Shown piece after piece: positions 23,635 to 32,317 of a DNA stretch of 64,000 nt. The DNA is taken from contig NZ_CP066786.1 in assembly GCF_016598595.1 (NCBI RefSeq), forward strand, positions 953,501-1,017,500, read 5' to 3'. Positions within the stretch are counted from its first letter, which is position 1; the number at the start of each line of letters is the position of its first letter. The notes beneath the pieces are model-generated. The model had not been told where the DNA came from. It worked only from the letters and a program-made list of their open reading frames with translations, and did no database searches. Position numbers and translations under genes: made by a program. Origin of the DNA: Martelella lutilitoris. Its GTDB lineage: Bacteria; Pseudomonadota; Alphaproteobacteria; Rhizobiales; Rhizobiaceae.

Positions 23635-23678
23635 AAAGCCCGGCGAACAACTCTTGAGGAGCAGCGCGCCGGGCTTTT
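23635..23678 (+). terminator. Second hairpin with T-run behind infB
   Basis: An 11-bp perfect stem AAAGCCCGGCG / CGCCGGGCTTT with a 22-nt loop, ending in TTTT. It could be a back-up terminator, or the 3' end of a small RNA beginning after the first terminator. Confidence 0.55.
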
Positions 23679-23697
23679 CCGGTTTGACCGGAACTGA

Positions 23698-23727
23698 AAC
23701 GGATCGTTTGCGGCGATCCGTTCTTTT
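23698..23727 (+). terminator. Third hairpin with T-run behind infB
   Basis: A 9-bp perfect stem AACGGATCG / CGATCCGTT with a 7-nt loop, followed by CTTTT. It is only 20 bp after the previous hairpin. Confidence 0.5.
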
Positions 23728-23911
23728 CCCGCAATTGAGAGGAGGGAGATCGGCCTGCGGGACGGCCTTACAAAGCGTTTCAGCTATTGAAGGAGGAGGA
23801 GATCGTGAAACGCCCTGATCTTTGAATTTCCTTTCCGTGTGGTCGGCAGTTGCCTGCCTCATCGGTCTGGAACTGTTTGTAGCCGCTAATGCGTGTCAGC
23901 GATTTGCGCTG

Positions 23912-23969
23912 AATCAAATGATTTATCCTCGACGATCGAAAAGTCGAATTTTCGGATGATCATTTGATT
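23912..23969. repeat. Nested inverted repeat upstream of rbfA
   Basis: Outer arms AATCAAATGAT (23912-23922) and ATCATTTGATT (23959-23969) match perfectly. Inside them CGAAAA (23937-23942) pairs with TTTTCG (23949-23954). The stretch is AT-rich in a GC-rich window. There is no T-run, so it is not a terminator; it may be an operator or a cruciform site. The rest of 23553-24138 holds three hairpins and a probable rbfA promoter; no gene was seen. Confidence 0.6.
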
Positions 23970-24017
23970 GATCAGAAAATGTGGATCGCGCCAACCGCGT
24001 CGTAACAGGGCGCGGCG

Positions 24018-24046
24018 ATTGACGTTGCGCCGCCGAAGCGCTAAAC
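24018..24046 (+). promoter_or_regulatory. Putative housekeeping promoter of rbfA-truB
   Basis: ATTGAC-N17-CTAAAC, close to the rhizobial sigma-70 consensus CTTGAC-N17-CTATAT. It is about 90 bp before rbfA. Confidence 0.5.
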
Positions 24047-24138
24047 GGGCCGCCAGTCATCGAACATGTCCGCGCGGGTTCGAACCCCGTCAAACGGTCG
24101 GGCACGAGACAAACACGAACGATCTAGACAAGGTTGAT

Positions 24139-24552
24139 ATGACGAGAGCTTCCTCTTCGGCGCCCTCCCAGCGCATGCTTCGCGTTGGCGAACAGGTCCG
24201 CGCCGCCATTACCAAGGTTCTTCAGCGCGGCGAAGTGCTCGATCCGCTGCTGGAGACGACCGTCGTCTCGATTTCCGAGGTGCGGATGTCGCCGGACCTG
24301 AAGGTCGCGACCGCTTATGTGACGCCGCTCGGCGACCGCGACCACGACGCGACGGTGCGCGCGCTGAACCATCATGCGAAGTTCATCCGCGGCCGCATCA
24401 CGCGCGAACTCCGGCAGATGAAATACATGCCCGAGCTGCGCTTCCGTGACGACACGAGCTTCGAGAATTTCCGCAAGATCGACGAGCTTCTGCATTCGCC
24501 GGAAGTGGCGCGCGATCTCGATCACGACGACGACAACGAAGACAAAGAATAA
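24139..24552 (+). CDS. rbfA: Ribosome-binding factor A
   Basis: Encodes 137 aa. RbfA is a KH-fold factor for 16S rRNA 5' end maturation, needed at low temperature. Visible family segments are [40 protein letters not shown] and [19 protein letters not shown]. The tail is acidic. The frame is open upstream to 23968, but that includes the promoter region; ATG 24139 follows AAGG and gives the family N-terminus. truB begins 8 bp after the stop. Confidence 0.94.
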   Translation: MTRASSSAPSQRMLRVGEQVRAAITKVLQRGEVLDPLLETTVVSISEVRMSPDLKVATAYVTPLGDRDHDATVRALNHHAKFIRGRITRELRQMKYMPELRFRDDTSFENFRKIDELLHSPEVARDLDHDDDNEDKE

Positions 24553-24560
24553 GACCGGAC

Positions 24561-25493
24561 ATGGCACGACAGAGAAAACCCAAGGGCCGTCCCGTTTCCG
24601 GTTGGCTGATCCTCGACAAGCCCGTCGATTTCGGCTCGACCGAGGCCGTCTCCAAGATCAAGTGGCTGTTCAAGGCGCAGAAGGCGGGCCATGCCGGCAC
24701 GCTCGACCCGCTGGCCTCCGGCATGCTGCCGATCGCCCTCGGCGATGCGACCAAGACCGTGCCCTATGTCATGGAAGGCCGCAAGATCTACGAATTCACC
24801 GTGACCTGGGGCGAGGAGCGGGCGACCGACGATCTTGAGGGCGATGTCACCGAAAGCTCGGACAAGCGCCCGGCGCGGGCCGACATCGAGGCCTTGCTTG
24901 AAAAATACACCGGCGTGATCGAGCAGGTGCCGCCGCAGTTCTCCGCCATCAAGATCGACGGCGCCCGCGCCTATGACCTTGCGCGCGAGGGCGAGACGGT
25001 CGAGATCCCGACGCGCGAGGTCGAGATCCACCGGCTGACTCTGATCGGCTGCCCGGACGAGAACTCGGCGGATTTCGAGGTCGAGTGCGGCAAGGGCACC
25101 TATGTGCGCGCGCTTGCCCGTGACATGGGGCGCGACCTCGGTTGTTTCGGCCATATCTCGGCGCTGCGCCGTCCGTTTGTCGCCCCGTTCTCCGAGGATA
25201 TGCTGGTTCCGCTCTCGGAATTGACGGCGCTGGAGGACATCGAGGATGATTCCGAGCGCTTTGCCGCATTGGAAGAATTCCTTGTCGATACCTCGGAAGC
25301 GCTGACGAGCCTGCCGCATGTGCCGGTGACCGACGAACAGGCGCGCCGCCTCAAGCTCGGCAATCCGATCATCCTGCGCGGCGCGCATGCCCCGGTCGAA
25401 GAGCCGGAGGCCTACGCTTCCGTCGGCGGGCGTCTGGTTGCCATCGGCGAGATCGCGCAGGGGCAGTTCCGTCCGCGCCGGGTATTCGGCTGA
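24561..25493 (+). CDS. truB: tRNA pseudouridine(55) synthase
   Basis: Encodes 310 aa. TruB makes pseudouridine 55 in the T-loop of nearly all tRNAs. The catalytic Asp49 is in [15 protein letters not shown]; the family blocks [34 protein letters not shown] and [19 protein letters not shown] are intact, followed by a C-terminal PUA-like domain. It is in an operon with rbfA (8 bp gap) and is convergent with the serine hydrolase: the stop of one abuts the stop of the other with no space. Confidence 0.96.
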   Translation: MARQRKPKGRPVSGWLILDKPVDFGSTEAVSKIKWLFKAQKAGHAGTLDPLASGMLPIALGDATKTVPYVMEGRKIYEFTVTWGEERATDDLEGDVTESSDKRPARADIEALLEKYTGVIEQVPPQFSAIKIDGARAYDLAREGETVEIPTREVEIHRLTLIGCPDENSADFEVECGKGTYVRALARDMGRDLGCFGHISALRRPFVAPFSEDMLVPLSELTALEDIEDDSERFAALEEFLVDTSEALTSLPHVPVTDEQARRLKLGNPIILRGAHAPVEEPEAYASVGGRLVAIGEIAQGQFRPRRVFG

Positions 25494-26669
25494 TCATTTA
25501 CCCGAAGTCGCGATCTGATGCGCCAGCCGCGTGAACAGGCCGGCCGCCTTCGTTTCATCGATGGCGGCCTTGTCGTTTATGGTCACGGAGAGGCAGAAGC
25601 GGCTGCCGTCGCCGGCCGTCAGGTCCGCCGTCAGGTTCAGCACGCCGGTCTCGCTGCCGCCCTTGTAGGCGACCGATTGCCAGTCGCCGGCGCGCACCGG
25701 GCCGGGATTGACGGAAAAGACATCCGCCGCGGCGACCGCGTGCATCAGCGCGCACAGTTTTTCGTTGGAAAGAGACCATTCGACGCCGGTCGCCATTGGC
25801 CCCGTCACGGCGGAGACGGGCGGCAGCGGGCCCGAAGCTGCCTTCTCGGCAATCGCCGGCTTCTCGTTGTCGGGCGCAGCGTTGTAGTCCCGCGCAAGCG
25901 CGGGATCGGCCTTCAGCGCGAAGGCCTGACGGGTGGTGAGAACGGTCGGAAGGCCGAGGGCATGCGCGACGCGATCGGCGCCGAGGACGCGCATCAGCAT
26001 ATCGGTCGCGGTGTTGTCGCTTTCGGCGATCATCAGCGTTGCCAGCGTATGCAGCGTCAGCGGCGATCCGTCCGGAAAATTCTGCAGGCGGCCGGTTGGC
26101 AGGGATTTGTCCTGCGGCTGCAGAGTGGCGATGTCCCGCCAGTCGCTTCCGCCTGCATCGATATCCTCGAGCAGAACCTTGAGGATGCCGAGCTTGAAGG
26201 CCGAGGCGACCGCAAGCGGCGCATCCGAGTGTCTGTCGAAGAGCGTCTTTCCGTCCGACGTCACGAGATAGGAGACCGTACCCGGCATGGCCTCGAAGGC
26301 GGCAAGCGTGGCTTCCGGGCCGGCGGTCAGGGCCTCCGGCGGGCTGAAGAACAGGCCGAGGATCTTGCCGTCGTCATCGAGCGAGATCTCGACCGGGATT
26401 TCGTGGGTCTCCGTACGGATCATATAGGCGCCCTTGTCGCCCGTGACCGAGAGCGCCGGACCGGTCTGCTCGACGAGGCGGTCGACAAGAGCGGTCAGCT
26501 GCGCGTCCGGTACCGCCCGCGCGAAGCTTTCGGAGACCAGCGCGCCCGCATCCTGCGGGTTCTGCCAGAGCGTCTCGATGGCCTTGATTTCGGCCGGGCC
26601 CGCGATTGCCTGCGTTGCCGTCGCGAGCGCCGTCATTGCGCCGGCGGCGATGATGTTGCGAAATGCCAT
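25494..26669 (-). CDS. Beta-lactamase-fold serine hydrolase (class A-like)
   Basis: Encodes 391 aa with a signal peptide (residues 1-23, ending IAG). Residues about 25-115 are a small mixed domain. The catalytic domain has the three penicillin-recognising motifs: Ser156-Ala-Phe-Lys159, Ser217-Asp-Asn219 and Lys336-Gly-Gly338. This is the class A beta-lactamase fold (PF13354), but with KGG in place of KTG and no clear Glu166 equivalent. It could be a periplasmic peptidase or cell-wall hydrolase; real beta-lactamase activity is doubtful. It is divergent from a diguanylate cyclase. Confidence 0.82.
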   Translation of the reverse strand: MAFRNIIAAGAMTALATATQAIAGPAEIKAIETLWQNPQDAGALVSESFARAVPDAQLTALVDRLVEQTGPALSVTGDKGAYMIRTETHEIPVEISLDDDGKILGLFFSPPEALTAGPEATLAAFEAMPGTVSYLVTSDGKTLFDRHSDAPLAVASAFKLGILKVLLEDIDAGGSDWRDIATLQPQDKSLPTGRLQNFPDGSPLTLHTLATLMIAESDNTATDMLMRVLGADRVAHALGLPTVLTTRQAFALKADPALARDYNAAPDNEKPAIAEKAASGPLPPVSAVTGPMATGVEWSLSNEKLCALMHAVAAADVFSVNPGPVRAGDWQSVAYKGGSETGVLNLTADLTAGDGSRFCLSVTINDKAAIDETKAAGLFTRLAHQIATSGK

Positions 26670-26835
26670 AGGGGTTGATCCTTCCAGTGCGTGCAGACTG
26701 TCGCATGCCGTTCCTCGCCATGCAACGCGGCGTGGTGAGCTGGGGCCGGGAGGCTTGGTCGAAAAATCGTTTTAAATTATCTTGACGTAAGCTACGTTCC
26801 GTAAGGCGCGTTGCCGGGTAGGAGGTCCCGCATTC

Positions 26836-27978
26836 ATGTCTCAATACGTCATCATGACGGTCAATTTTGCCGGTTTGATGGCCCTGACGGCGATCGCCTT
26901 CGGCCTGGTGCTGAAATCGGTTGCCGGCCGTCCCGCACAGCAGGTGCTGTTTGGCCTCGTGTTGGGGCTTGGCGCAGCCTTCGTCTCGCTGCAGCCGATC
27001 ATGTTCGTCAACGGCCTGCAGATCGATCCGCGCAATCTCTTCGTCGGCTGCGCCGGCGCCTTCGCGGGGCCTCTCGGCGGGGCCATCAGTTTCGCCATCG
27101 CTGCGGCAACACGCTATTATGAGGGCGATCCATCCGCCTATGTCTGCGTGCTGTCCCTGTTTCTTGCAACGGCGGCGGGCCTTGCCTGGCGGTCCCTGTG
27201 CTGGAATCGCGGGCAGGTGGGGGCGGTCCATCTGTTGCTTCTCGGGCTCGGCATCAGCCTGTCCTATGTCTGCACCTTCCTCTTGCCGCGCGAGAACTGG
27301 GGGACGGTGTTTTCCTCGGCCATCCCGTTCCTGACGACGACCAATGTGATCGGCACCCTGGTCCTCGGCGGCTTTCTCGAGAGGGAAAGGCGACGCAGGC
27401 TGCGCGAGGACCATCTCAAGGATCAGGCCTCCGTCGATCCTTTGACCGGTCTCAAGAACCGCAGGGCCTTCGAGGCTGCCTACGAGACGACCGTGCTGCC
27501 GCAGTCTGCCACGCTCGGCGTGGCGTTCCTCCTGATCGACCTCGATCATTTCAAACAGGTGAACGATACCTATGGCCATGCGACCGGCGACCGCGTGCTG
27601 GTCGGCGTTGCCGAGAAGCTCGTCGCGCGGCTGAGGGATTTCGATCTGACCGCGCGTTTCGGCGGCGAGGAGTTTGCCGTCTGTCTGCCCGACACCGGTC
27701 GGGAGGATGCGATGATGATTGCCCAGCGACTGCGCCGTGCGGTTGTCGAGGTCGGCAAGAGCGCCGACGCGCCCGGCCTGACGACGAGCATCGGCATCTG
27801 CTGGACCCCGTCTCCGATTGCGATGCGAAGGGCCTTCGATATTGCCGACGGGGCCCTCTATCAGGCCAAGCTGCATGGTCGCGATCAGGTGGTTCTTGAT
27901 GACGCCGATGCCGCCGGGACCGCGCGGCTGCCGTCCGCCGTTGCTGCGGGTGAGGCCGACCGGCCCGTGCCCGCCTGA
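26836..27978 (+). CDS. Membrane-bound diguanylate cyclase (5TM-GGDEF)
   Basis: Encodes 380 aa. Residues 1-180 hold five to six membrane helices of the 5TMR-LYT sensor type (FGLVLGLGAAFVSLQPIMFV, DPRNLFVGCAGAFAGPLGG). The GGDEF domain covers about 200-355: DPLTGLKNRRAFEA, LIDLDHFKQVNDTYGHATGD and the active site GGEEF at 276-280. An RxxD inhibitory site (Arg-Asp-Phe-Asp) sits five residues ahead of it, so product feedback is expected. It makes c-di-GMP, the second messenger for the motile-to-sessile switch. The 166-bp gap to the serine hydrolase contains the 13-bp palindrome ACGTA-AGC-TACGT at 26785-26797. Confidence 0.9.
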   Translation: MSQYVIMTVNFAGLMALTAIAFGLVLKSVAGRPAQQVLFGLVLGLGAAFVSLQPIMFVNGLQIDPRNLFVGCAGAFAGPLGGAISFAIAAATRYYEGDPSAYVCVLSLFLATAAGLAWRSLCWNRGQVGAVHLLLLGLGISLSYVCTFLLPRENWGTVFSSAIPFLTTTNVIGTLVLGGFLERERRRRLREDHLKDQASVDPLTGLKNRRAFEAAYETTVLPQSATLGVAFLLIDLDHFKQVNDTYGHATGDRVLVGVAEKLVARLRDFDLTARFGGEEFAVCLPDTGREDAMMIAQRLRRAVVEVGKSADAPGLTTSIGICWTPSPIAMRRAFDIADGALYQAKLHGRDQVVLDDADAAGTARLPSAVAAGEADRPVPA

Positions 27979-28006
27979 ATGGCGGAATGGCCGGCCGGGC
28001 TTGGCT

Positions 28007-28035
28007 CTCGACAATCCCGCGCTTTTGCCCTATAT
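28007..28035 (+). promoter_or_regulatory. Housekeeping promoter of rpsO
   Basis: CTCGAC-N17-CTATAT, differing in one base from the rhizobial sigma-70 consensus CTTGAC-N17-CTATAT. The rpsO start is about 100 bp downstream. Confidence 0.7.
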
Positions 28036-28133
28036 GGCGGCCAGCATTGGAATAAATGCGTTTAAACGGCCCTTGCTGGACGACATCCCGGCCCGGGCGA
28101 CCCAAAACACCCTCATTTCGAAAGGATGACCTG

Positions 28134-28403
28134 ATGTCGATTACTGCCGAGCGCAAGGCCGCACTCATCAAGGAATTCGCAACCAAGGAAGGCGACACCG
28201 GTTCGCCGGAAGTCCAGGTTGCGATCCTCACCGAGCGGATCACCAACCTGACCGAGCACTTCAAGGACCACAAGAAGGACAACCATTCCCGCCGTGGTCT
28301 GCTGACGCTGGTTTCGACCCGCCGTTCGCTGCTCGACTATCTGAAGCGCATCGACGAAAGCCGTTACACGACCCTTATCGGTCGTCTGGGCATTCGCCGC
28401 TAA
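28134..28403 (+). CDS. rpsO: 30S ribosomal protein S15
   Basis: Encodes 89 aa, the standard S15 length. It binds the 16S rRNA central domain and forms bridge B4. Family blocks: [40 protein letters not shown] and [23 protein letters not shown] 28134 follows GAAAGGATGACCTG. It is upstream of pnp, the usual rpsO-pnp order; S15 commonly autoregulates its own mRNA. Confidence 0.97.
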   Translation: MSITAERKAALIKEFATKEGDTGSPEVQVAILTERITNLTEHFKDHKKDNHSRRGLLTLVSTRRSLLDYLKRIDESRYTTLIGRLGIRR

Positions 28404-28414
28404 GCCGCATGACC

Positions 28415-28445
28415 GGCGGGCGCCTCGCGTCCGCCGCTTTTATTT
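28415..28445 (+). terminator. Terminator/attenuator between rpsO and pnp
   Basis: An 8-bp stem GGCGGGCG / CGTCCGCC (one G-T pair) with loop CCTCG, followed by GCTTTTATTT. It starts 12 bp after rpsO. Partial read-through would serve pnp. Confidence 0.75.
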
Positions 28446-28689
28446 CGCGCATCACATGCGCCGGTCCCAAGCCGTGGCGGGCGAAGGGATCTGAAAGGCG
28501 AAGCCGGGATGATGGCATTCCGGTTCCGCGCAAGCCGTAACGGACCTGTCATGGGGCAGGATTGCTGGCCGCTTCGATACCGGAAGCGGCGCGCTGTCTT
28601 GCCCGTGACGCGTCGAATGTAACGTCGAGATCGCGTTGCGCTCTTTTCATGAGGAAAGGGCAGCGCGCGCACTTATTGAAGGACAAGAC

Positions 28690-30834
28690 ATGTTCAACAC
28701 CCACACAGTGGAAATCGAGTGGGCGGGACGCACGCTCAAGCTTGAGACCGGCAAGGTTGCCCGTCAGGCAGACGGCGCCGTTCTCGCGACCTATGGCGAA
28801 ACCGCTGTTCTTGCCACCGTCGTTTCCGCCAAGGAAGCCAAGCCCGGCCAGGACTTCTTCCCGCTGACGGTTAACTACCAGGAGAAGACCTATGCGGCCG
28901 GCCGCATCCCCGGCGGCTATTTCAAGCGCGAAGGCCGTCCGAGCGAGAACGAAACGCTCGTCTCCCGCCTGATCGACCGTCCGATTCGCCCGCTCTTCCC
29001 GGAAGGCTACAAGAACGACACACAGGTCGTCGTCACCGTTCTGCAGCACGACCTTGAGAACAACCCGGACGTTCTGGCCATGGTCGCGACGTCGGCGGCG
29101 CTGACGCTTTCGGGCGTTCCCTTCATGGGCCCGATCGGCGGCGCGCGCGTCGGCTACATCAACGGCGAATATGTGCTGAACCCGCATATCGACGAAATGC
29201 CGGAGACCGCGCTCGACCTCGTCGTCGCCGGCACGGGCGATGCCGTTCTGATGGTGGAGTCGGAAGCCAAGGAACTGCCGGAAGACGTCATGCTCGGCGC
29301 CGTCATGTTCGGCCACAAGGGGTTCCAGCCGGTCATCGACGCGATCATCAAGCTCGCCGAAGTCGCCGCCAAGGAGCCGCGCGAATTCGAGCCGGAAGAC
29401 CATTCCGCGCTTGAAGCCGACATGCTCTCCTTCATCGAAGGCGAACTGCGCGACGCCTACAAGATCACCGAGAAGGCCGCCCGCTACGCCGCCGTCGACG
29501 CCTGCAAGGCCAAGGTCAAGGAGCGCTATGCCCCGGCCGAAGGCGAAGAGGCGAAGTACACGGCCGAGGAAATTGGCGCCGTCTTCAAGCACCTCCAGGC
29601 CAAGATCGTCCGCTGGAACATTCTCGACACCAAGAGCCGTATCGACGGCCGTGACCTCGAGACCGTCCGCCCGATCGTCTCCGAGGTTGGCCTTCTGCCG
29701 CGCACCCATGGTTCGGCGCTGTTCACCCGCGGGGAAACGCAGGCACTCGTCGTCGCCACGCTCGGCACCGGCGAGGACGAGCAGTTCGTTGACGCGCTGA
29801 CCGGCATGTACAAGGAACGTTTCCTGCTGCACTACAACTTCCCGCCCTATTCGGTCGGCGAGACGGGCCGCATGGGCTCCCCGGGCCGTCGCGAAATCGG
29901 TCATGGCAAGCTTGCGTGGCGCGCCATCCGCCCGATGCTGCCGACGGTGGAACAGTTCCCCTACACGCTGCGCGTCGTCTCGGAAATCACCGAATCCAAC
30001 GGCTCGTCCTCGATGGCGACCGTTTGCGGCACCTCGCTGGCGCTCATGGACGCCGGCGTGCCGCTGGCAAAGCCTGTTGCCGGCATCGCCATGGGCCTGA
30101 TCCTGGAAGGCGAGCGCTTCGCGGTTCTCTCCGACATTCTCGGTGACGAAGACCATCTCGGCGACATGGACTTCAAGGTTGCCGGCACGTCCGATGGCAT
30201 CACCTCGCTGCAGATGGACATCAAGATCGCCGGGATCACCGAGGAGATCATGAAGGTCGCGCTCGGCCAGGCCCAGGGCGGCCGCAAGCACATCCTCGGC
30301 GAAATGGCCAAGGCCATCACCGAAGGTCGCGAGCAGCTCGGCGAATACGCGCCGCGTATCGAGATGATGACGATTGCCGTCGACAAGATCCGCGACGTGA
30401 TCGGCGCAGGTGGCAAGATCATCCGCGAAATCGTTGAAAAGACCGGTGCCAAGATCAACATTGACGATGACGGCACGATCAAGATCGCGTCTTCCTCGGG
30501 CAAGGAGATCGAGGCCGCCAAGAAGTGGATCCACTCCATCGTCGACGAGCCGGAACTGAACGCCATCTACGAAGGCACGGTCGTCAAAACCGCCGACTTT
30601 GGCGCCTTCGTCAACTTCTTCGGCCCGCGTGACGGTCTGGTCCATATCTCGCAGCTTGCTTCCGAGCGCGTTGCCAAGACCACCGACGTGGTCAAGGAAG
30701 GCGACAAGGTCTGGGTCAAGCTCATCGGTTTTGACGAGCGTGGAAAGGTCAAGCTGTCGATGAAGGTCGTCGACCAGGAAACCGGCAAGGAACTGGCCAA
30801 ACCCGAACGCAAGAAGGACGACGCCGCCGAATAA
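28690..30834 (+). CDS. pnp: Polyribonucleotide nucleotidyltransferase (PNPase)
   Basis: Encodes 714 aa. PNPase degrades RNA from the 3' end by phosphorolysis and is part of the degradosome. The two RNase PH domains, the helical linker, a KH domain ([20 protein letters not shown], about 565-580) and an S1 domain ([19 protein letters not shown], about 625-690) are all seen in order. Motifs [11 protein letters not shown] and [20 protein letters not shown] are intact. ATG 28690 behind GAAGGACA gives [11 protein letters not shown], the rhizobial N-terminus; 18 upstream codons are open. The 240-bp leader shows no other gene. Confidence 0.96.
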   Translation: MFNTHTVEIEWAGRTLKLETGKVARQADGAVLATYGETAVLATVVSAKEAKPGQDFFPLTVNYQEKTYAAGRIPGGYFKREGRPSENETLVSRLIDRPIRPLFPEGYKNDTQVVVTVLQHDLENNPDVLAMVATSAALTLSGVPFMGPIGGARVGYINGEYVLNPHIDEMPETALDLVVAGTGDAVLMVESEAKELPEDVMLGAVMFGHKGFQPVIDAIIKLAEVAAKEPREFEPEDHSALEADMLSFIEGELRDAYKITEKAARYAAVDACKAKVKERYAPAEGEEAKYTAEEIGAVFKHLQAKIVRWNILDTKSRIDGRDLETVRPIVSEVGLLPRTHGSALFTRGETQALVVATLGTGEDEQFVDALTGMYKERFLLHYNFPPYSVGETGRMGSPGRREIGHGKLAWRAIRPMLPTVEQFPYTLRVVSEITESNGSSSMATVCGTSLALMDAGVPLAKPVAGIAMGLILEGERFAVLSDILGDEDHLGDMDFKVAGTSDGITSLQMDIKIAGITEEIMKVALGQAQGGRKHILGEMAKAITEGREQLGEYAPRIEMMTIAVDKIRDVIGAGGKIIREIVEKTGAKINIDDDGTIKIASSSGKEIEAAKKWIHSIVDEPELNAIYEGTVVKTADFGAFVNFFGPRDGLVHISQLASERVAKTTDVVKEGDKVWVKLIGFDERGKVKLSMKVVDQETGKELAKPERKKDDAAE

Positions 30835-30881
30835 GGCGGCAAATTGTCAGGTGCCAACCTGCGGAGCAGTGATTCTCCCTT

Positions 30882-31018
30882 CAATCTCCCCCTTGAGGGG
30901 GAGATGTCGCGAAAGCGACAGAGAGGGGCAGGGGAATAGACCCGATGCTCCGCACTTGCCGATAGGGTTCACCCTCTCTGCCCCTGCCGGGGCATCTCTC
31001 CCTCAAGGGGAGAGATTG
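30882..31018. repeat. Two rhizobial palindromic intergenic elements in inverted orientation
   Basis: Copy A (30882-30934) starts CAATCTCCCCCTTGAGGGGG and continues into a second hairpin TGTCGCGAAAGCGACA, then AGAGAGGGG. Copy B (30972-31018), read on the minus strand, starts CAATCTCTCCCCTTGAGGG and ends in CAGAGAGGG. They are the same kind of element facing each other, separated by about 38 bp. Similar palindromes are scattered between genes in many Rhizobiales genomes. They lie between pnp and its terminator. Confidence 0.75.
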
Positions 31019-31050
31019 TGAGAGACACGGCCCGGCAGACCGACAATTCC

Positions 31051-31081
31051 AGGCGTGAGCAGCTGTGGCTCACGCCTTTTT
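31051..31081 (+). terminator. Intrinsic terminator after pnp
   Basis: A perfect 10-bp stem AGGCGTGAGC / GCTCACGCCT with a 7-nt loop, then a T-run. It lies 14 bp before the rsmC ATG, so it either ends the pnp transcript or attenuates rsmC. Confidence 0.85.
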
Positions 31082-31094
31082 CACAGGTGACATC

Positions 31095-32099
31095 ATGGCT
31101 CGCGAGACGCTGAAAACACTCTTCCATCCCTTCGAAGGCGGCACGGTCGAGCCGGTCGCCGGCCCCGTGCTGTTTCTCGGCGCTGAAGCCGGCTATCGCC
31201 TGCCGGAAGGCTTCTCCGAAGATATCTCGGCCGTCCAGCCATTTCGCTCGCATTATGCCGCGCTTGAGCGGACAGGCGCTTCCGTTTCGCCGGAGGCGGG
31301 CGAGGGGCCCTATTCGGCGACGCTGATCCTTCTCACCAAGCATCGCGGCGAAAACGAAAACCGCGTAGCCGAAGCGCTGGAAAAAACCGTGCCCGGCGGC
31401 CTCATCGTCATCGCCGGCTCCAAGGAAGACGGCGTGCAGTCCATGCGCAAGCGTCTCGGCAAGATGTTTGCCGATCTGGAGGCCATGCCGAAATATCACG
31501 GCGTTGCGCTGTGGTTCACCCGTCCAGACGATGTAAGCGAGGCAGTTGCCGCATTCACCCATCCGACCGTGGAGATCGACGGCCGGTTCACCACCGTACC
31601 GGGTCTGTTTTCGCATGATCGCGTGGATGAAGGCTCGCGCATTCTGGCCGAACGTTTGCCGGAAGATTTTGCCGGTCTCGCGGCCGATTTCGGCGCGGGC
31701 TGGGGGTATCTCTCGGCCATGCTGGCGGAGCGGGCGCCGGGGACGGTCGGCATTGATCTCTATGAGGCGGACTGGCGCGCGCTGGAGCGGGCGAAGGTCA
31801 ACCTTGCGGCGGCGGCACCCGCAACCCGCTTCTTCTGGCAGGACCTGGCCTCCGAACCGGTCAAGATCCGCTATGACCTGATCATCATGAACCCGCCCTT
31901 CCATACCGGAAAGGCAGCCGAGCCGTCGCTTGGCAAGGCATTGGTCAAGGCTGCCGCGACCGCGTTGAAGCCTGGCGGCCGGCTGTTGCTGGTCGCCAAT
32001 CGAGGCCTGCCTTACGAGGAGGTGCTTTCCGAAAACTGCAAGAAGAGCGGCGAGGAATACCGCAACGCCCGCTTCAAGCTGCTCTGGGGCGCGAAGTAG
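31095..32099 (+). CDS. rsmC: 16S rRNA m2G1207 methyltransferase-like protein (RsmC family)
   Basis: Encodes 334 aa. The N-terminal half is the degenerate, AdoMet-less domain typical of RsmC; the C-terminal half is the active methyltransferase: FGAGWGYLSAMLAERAPGTV (motif I) and the catalytic MNPPFHTG (N2-guanine signature NPPF). RsmC methylates G1207 of 16S rRNA; RlmG, for 23S rRNA, is a close relative and cannot be fully excluded. ATG 31095 is chosen because the alternative GTG at 31065 lies inside the terminator stem. Confidence 0.82.
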   Translation: MARETLKTLFHPFEGGTVEPVAGPVLFLGAEAGYRLPEGFSEDISAVQPFRSHYAALERTGASVSPEAGEGPYSATLILLTKHRGENENRVAEALEKTVPGGLIVIAGSKEDGVQSMRKRLGKMFADLEAMPKYHGVALWFTRPDDVSEAVAAFTHPTVEIDGRFTTVPGLFSHDRVDEGSRILAERLPEDFAGLAADFGAGWGYLSAMLAERAPGTVGIDLYEADWRALERAKVNLAAAAPATRFFWQDLASEPVKIRYDLIIMNPPFHTGKAAEPSLGKALVKAAATALKPGGRLLLVANRGLPYEEVLSENCKKSGEEYRNARFKLLWGAK

Positions 32100-32110
32100 G
32101 GCCTCGCGCC

Positions 32111-32317
32111 CTACTGTTCGCCAAGCTTGATCGACGGGTCATAGTCCTTGCCCTCGACTTCCTTCACCACGGCCTGGCCGCAATAGGTCTTGCCGAGAAC
32201 CGGGTCATAGGTGAGCGAGGGGGAGCCATGGAGCTCCCAGCCCTTGTTCAGGGCTGCGGTAACCTTGTGGCAGAAGCTGGAGTCATCGGGGCCGGTGAGA
32301 AAGCGGTAGAGTTTCAT
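32111..32317 (-). CDS. DUF1737 small protein
   Basis: Encodes 68 aa. The sequence MKLYRFLTGPDDSSFCHKVT, ALNKGWELHGSPSLTYD and KTYCGQAVVKEV is the DUF1737 pattern; no signal peptide or membrane segment. Function is unknown. Its ATG overlaps the last bases of the CitE-like gene by 4 bp (ATGA), so the two are translationally coupled; this suggests a supporting role for that enzyme. Confidence 0.85.
   Translation of the reverse strand: MKLYRFLTGPDDSSFCHKVTAALNKGWELHGSPSLTYDPVLGKTYCGQAVVKEVEGKDYDPSIKLGEQ

Noticed and set aside
23869..23895. GGAAC-N18-CGTG upstream of rbfA as an EcfG promoter
   Set aside because: Spacing is one base too long and the last base of CGTT is wrong.
24074..24090. GCGGG-TTCGAAC-CCCGT, like the T-arm of a tRNA, in the rbfA leader
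   Set aside because: No acceptor, D or anticodon arms can be found at the right distance, and no CCA end; treated as chance similarity.
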